DNA of 7,784 bases, taken from contig PWSG01000132.1 in NCBI GenBank assembly GCA_003564055.1, forward strand, positions 1 to 7,784. The letters run 5' to 3'. This DNA is from Syntrophomonadaceae bacterium. Its GTDB lineage: Bacteria > Bacillota > Dethiobacteria > DTU022. The notes beneath the pieces were generated by a model, which saw nothing but the letters and a program-made list of their open reading frames with translations, was not told the DNA's origin and ran no database searches. Shown here piece after piece: positions 6,314 through 7,784 of this stretch; the stretch's first letter is position 1; each line of letters opens with the position of its first letter. The position numbers and the translations under genes were made by a program.

Positions 6314-7784
6314 ATGGTTAGGAATCAGAGTGAAAGGCAGTCGATTGAATTGAGAATAGCCGGTGATGGTGAATACAGGGGCGAAACTTTAAACGACTTG
6401 CCTCATGGCAGAGGTACTGTAACCTGGCCTGATGGAAGCAGGTATAACGGCGAGTGGCAAAACGGCCTTTTCCACGGTGAAGGCGCTTTTATCTGGTCAA
6501 ATGGTGATAAATACGAGGGGCAATGGCGGGAAGATTGTATGCATGGCAGGGGTACATATCTCTTTGCTGATTGGCGAAGGTACGTCGGTCATTGGCAGTA
6601 TGATCAGATGCACGGTCACGGTACTTATTATTGGCCCAGTGGCGAAAAATACGAAGGTGAATTTGCAAACGGCCTTTATGATGGACAAGGCGTATATTCC
6701 TGGCCTGATGGAAAACGCTACGAGGGTCAGTGGAAAAGTGCTTTCCGCCACGGATACGGAGAAATGCTCTGGCCTGACGGAAGGAGTTATAAAGGGCAGT
6801 GGTATGAAGATAAAAAGCACGGTAAAGGTGAGATGGTTTGGCCTGACGGAAGGCGCTATGAAGGTTTGTGGAGAGATAACAGCATGCATGGGCAGGGGGT
6901 TTACACTTTTAGCGACGGCTCACGCTATGAAGGATTATTTGATCAGGGATTTTTCAGCGCAAAAGGACAATTCTATTTTTCTGATGGTGCTGAATACAAG
7001 GGGCCGTTGCGTGAAGGTATGCCTCACGGTGAAGGAAAAACTTTATTTCCTGACGGCCAAGAATTCAGAGGAACCTATGAAAACGGGCGCGATAGCGGAT
7101 GGGGTGTTTTTAAATATCCTGACGGAAAAAAATACAGCGGTGAAAGTAAGAATAATCTGCCGCATGGTGAAGGGAAATTAATATTTAATGATCGCTCATC
7201 TTATAACGGGATGTTTATAGAGGGTAAACCTGCAGACAGCGGGCAGTACTTTTTTGCAGATGGCTCGCTATACAGCGGTGACTTGCTAAATGGACGGCCT
7301 GAAGGTTTTGGAAGTGTTAAATTTAATAATGGAATTGAATACAGGGGAGAATTTAAAAACGCTAAAAGGCACGGCCGGGGCAAACAAAATTTTCCGGATG
7401 GTTCAATATATGATGGCCACTTCGCTGACGACAAAATGAATGGCAGTGGTGTTTATCTTTTTGCTTCCGGTGATTGTTACGAAGGAAGCTTAAAAAATAA
7501 TCTTTGGAGCGGAAAGGGAACTTTCAAACAGGCGGATGGTGCAGTTTTCCAGGGAAACTGGGAAAATGGCCTTATGCACGGCCGGGGAAGCTGCAGATAT
7601 GCCAATGGTGGTAGCTATATAGGTGAATTGGCCTGCGGTAAATTTCACGGTTGGGGAATGCGGACCTGGAGCTGCGGAAGTAGTTACAGTGGAAGGTGGA
7701 AAAGAAGCCTGCGTCATGGTTACGGTACTTATATTTCCGTAAATGGTGAAAAATACCCCGGTTACTGGTTTTTTGATCGTAAAT
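6314..7784 (+). CDS. MORN-repeat protein (3' partial, runs off the window)
   Basis: The frame stays open from 6299 to the right edge (490 codons from 6314). Apart from about 20 leading residues it is built entirely of MORN repeats (membrane occupation and recognition nexus), consensus Y-x-G-x-W-x-N-x-x-x-H-G-x-G-x-x-x-W-P-D-G. Twenty full repeats are present plus the start of a twenty-first. There is no signal peptide or membrane segment, so the visible part is cytoplasmic or surface-associated by binding. MORN arrays form elongated beta-hairpin solenoids; in eukaryotes they serve in protein-protein contacts, dimerisation or membrane association, and bacterial roles are mostly unknown. The start is uncertain: ATG 6314 lacks a ribosome binding site, while TTG 6350 has AAAGG at 6333-6337 (12 nt away) and fits the TATAAT at 6294 better. 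It seems to have its own transcription unit, as terminators and a promoter-like box precede it. Whether a catalytic C-terminal domain follows is not visible. Confidence 0.88.
   Translation, partial: MVRNQSERQSIELRIAGDGEYRGETLNDLPHGRGTVTWPDGSRYNGEWQNGLFHGEGAFIWSNGDKYEGQWREDCMHGRGTYLFADWRRYVGHWQYDQMHGHGTYYWPSGEKYEGEFANGLYDGQGVYSWPDGKRYEGQWKSAFRHGYGEMLWPDGRSYKGQWYEDKKHGKGEMVWPDGRRYEGLWRDNSMHGQGVYTFSDGSRYEGLFDQGFFSAKGQFYFSDGAEYKGPLREGMPHGEGKTLFPDGQEFRGTYENGRDSGWGVFKYPDGKKYSGESKNNLPHGEGKLIFNDRSSYNGMFIEGKPADSGQYFFADGSLYSGDLLNGRPEGFGSVKFNNGIEYRGEFKNAKRHGRGKQNFPDGSIYDGHFADDKMNGSGVYLFASGDCYEGSLKNNLWSGKGTFKQADGAVFQGNWENGLMHGRGSCRYANGGSYIGELACGKFHGWGMRTWSCGSSYSGRWKRSLRHGYGTYISVNGEKYPGYWFFDRK
6374..7784 (+). 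repeat. MORN repeat array, 20 units of exactly 69 nt plus a partial unit
   Basis: Starting each unit at its aromatic residue, units begin at 6374, 6443 and so on every 69 nt to 7754, without any insertion or deletion. Within the 23-residue unit, G3 and G14 are invariant in all 20; position 1 is Y in 18 and F in 2 (units 11 and 18); G21 is kept in 18. The HG pair at 11-12 is kept in 13 of 20 and replaced in units 5, 9, 11, 13, 14, 16 and 17. DNA identity between units is mostly low; the longest match I found is TGGCCTGACGGAAGG at 6770-6784 and 6839-6853 (units 6 and 7 boundary), exactly 69 nt apart. Confidence 0.92.

Noticed and set aside
6432..7181. A 249-codon + strand ORF inside the MORN gene, with repeat-like sequence
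   Set aside because: It is out of frame with the MORN repeats. The 69-nt period, a multiple of three, keeps other frames open and makes them look repetitive. The MORN frame has clear family motifs; this one does not.
6497..7717. Long minus-strand ORFs opposite the MORN array, rich in proline and serine
   Set aside because: They are antisense images of the same 69-nt repeats, have no family match and no ribosome binding site.
6374..7784. CRISPR array or tandem DNA repeat because of regular 69-nt spacing
   Set aside because: Units are conserved at protein level, not DNA level; there are no identical repeats with unique spacers.

Overview
This window looks like a chromosomal segment of a Gram-positive, probably clostridial (Bacillota) bacterium. 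Supporting this are strong GGAGG-type ribosome binding sites, frequent TTG/GTG starts, compact intrinsic terminators, a D-amino-acid aminotransferase of the Bacillus type, and a long (372-residue) YqfO-type Nif3 protein followed by a C4 zinc-ribbon coiled-coil protein, an order often seen in Bacillota. Base composition is intermediate by eye (not computed). There are no RNA genes, insertion sequences, CRISPR arrays or phage genes.

Layout, all genes on the + strand: (1) the 3' part of a secreted, C-terminally membrane-anchored 5'-nucleotidase-family metallophosphatase (2-1492), ending in a hairpin that overlaps its stop codon. (2) A two-gene unit, D-amino-acid aminotransferase (1586-2452) and Nif3-like protein (2453-3571), joined with no spacer (TAA then TTG) and closed by a perfect 10-bp GAAA-loop terminator. 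(3) A zinc-ribbon coiled-coil protein (3741-4457), followed by a 148-nt spacer holding three consecutive inverted repeats. (4) A membrane-anchored acidic helical-repeat protein (4606-5415) and a divergent TatC (5442-6212), probably one operon ending in a second GAAA-loop terminator. (5) A MORN-repeat protein (about 6314 to beyond 7784), open at the right edge, made of at least 20 repeats of exactly 23 residues with no insertion or deletion.

Most genes are housekeeping or envelope functions: extracellular phosphate/nucleoside scavenging, D-amino acid supply for the wall, metal-dependent Nif3, and Tat export. The points that deserve a second look are the very regular MORN solenoid, the TatC that lacks several residues usually needed for twin-arginine signal binding and its pairing with an uncharacterised membrane-anchored protein, and the inverted-repeat cluster upstream of that pair. 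I saw no clear evidence of a wholly new multi-gene system; the tatC pair and the MORN gene are the best candidates for undescribed biology.
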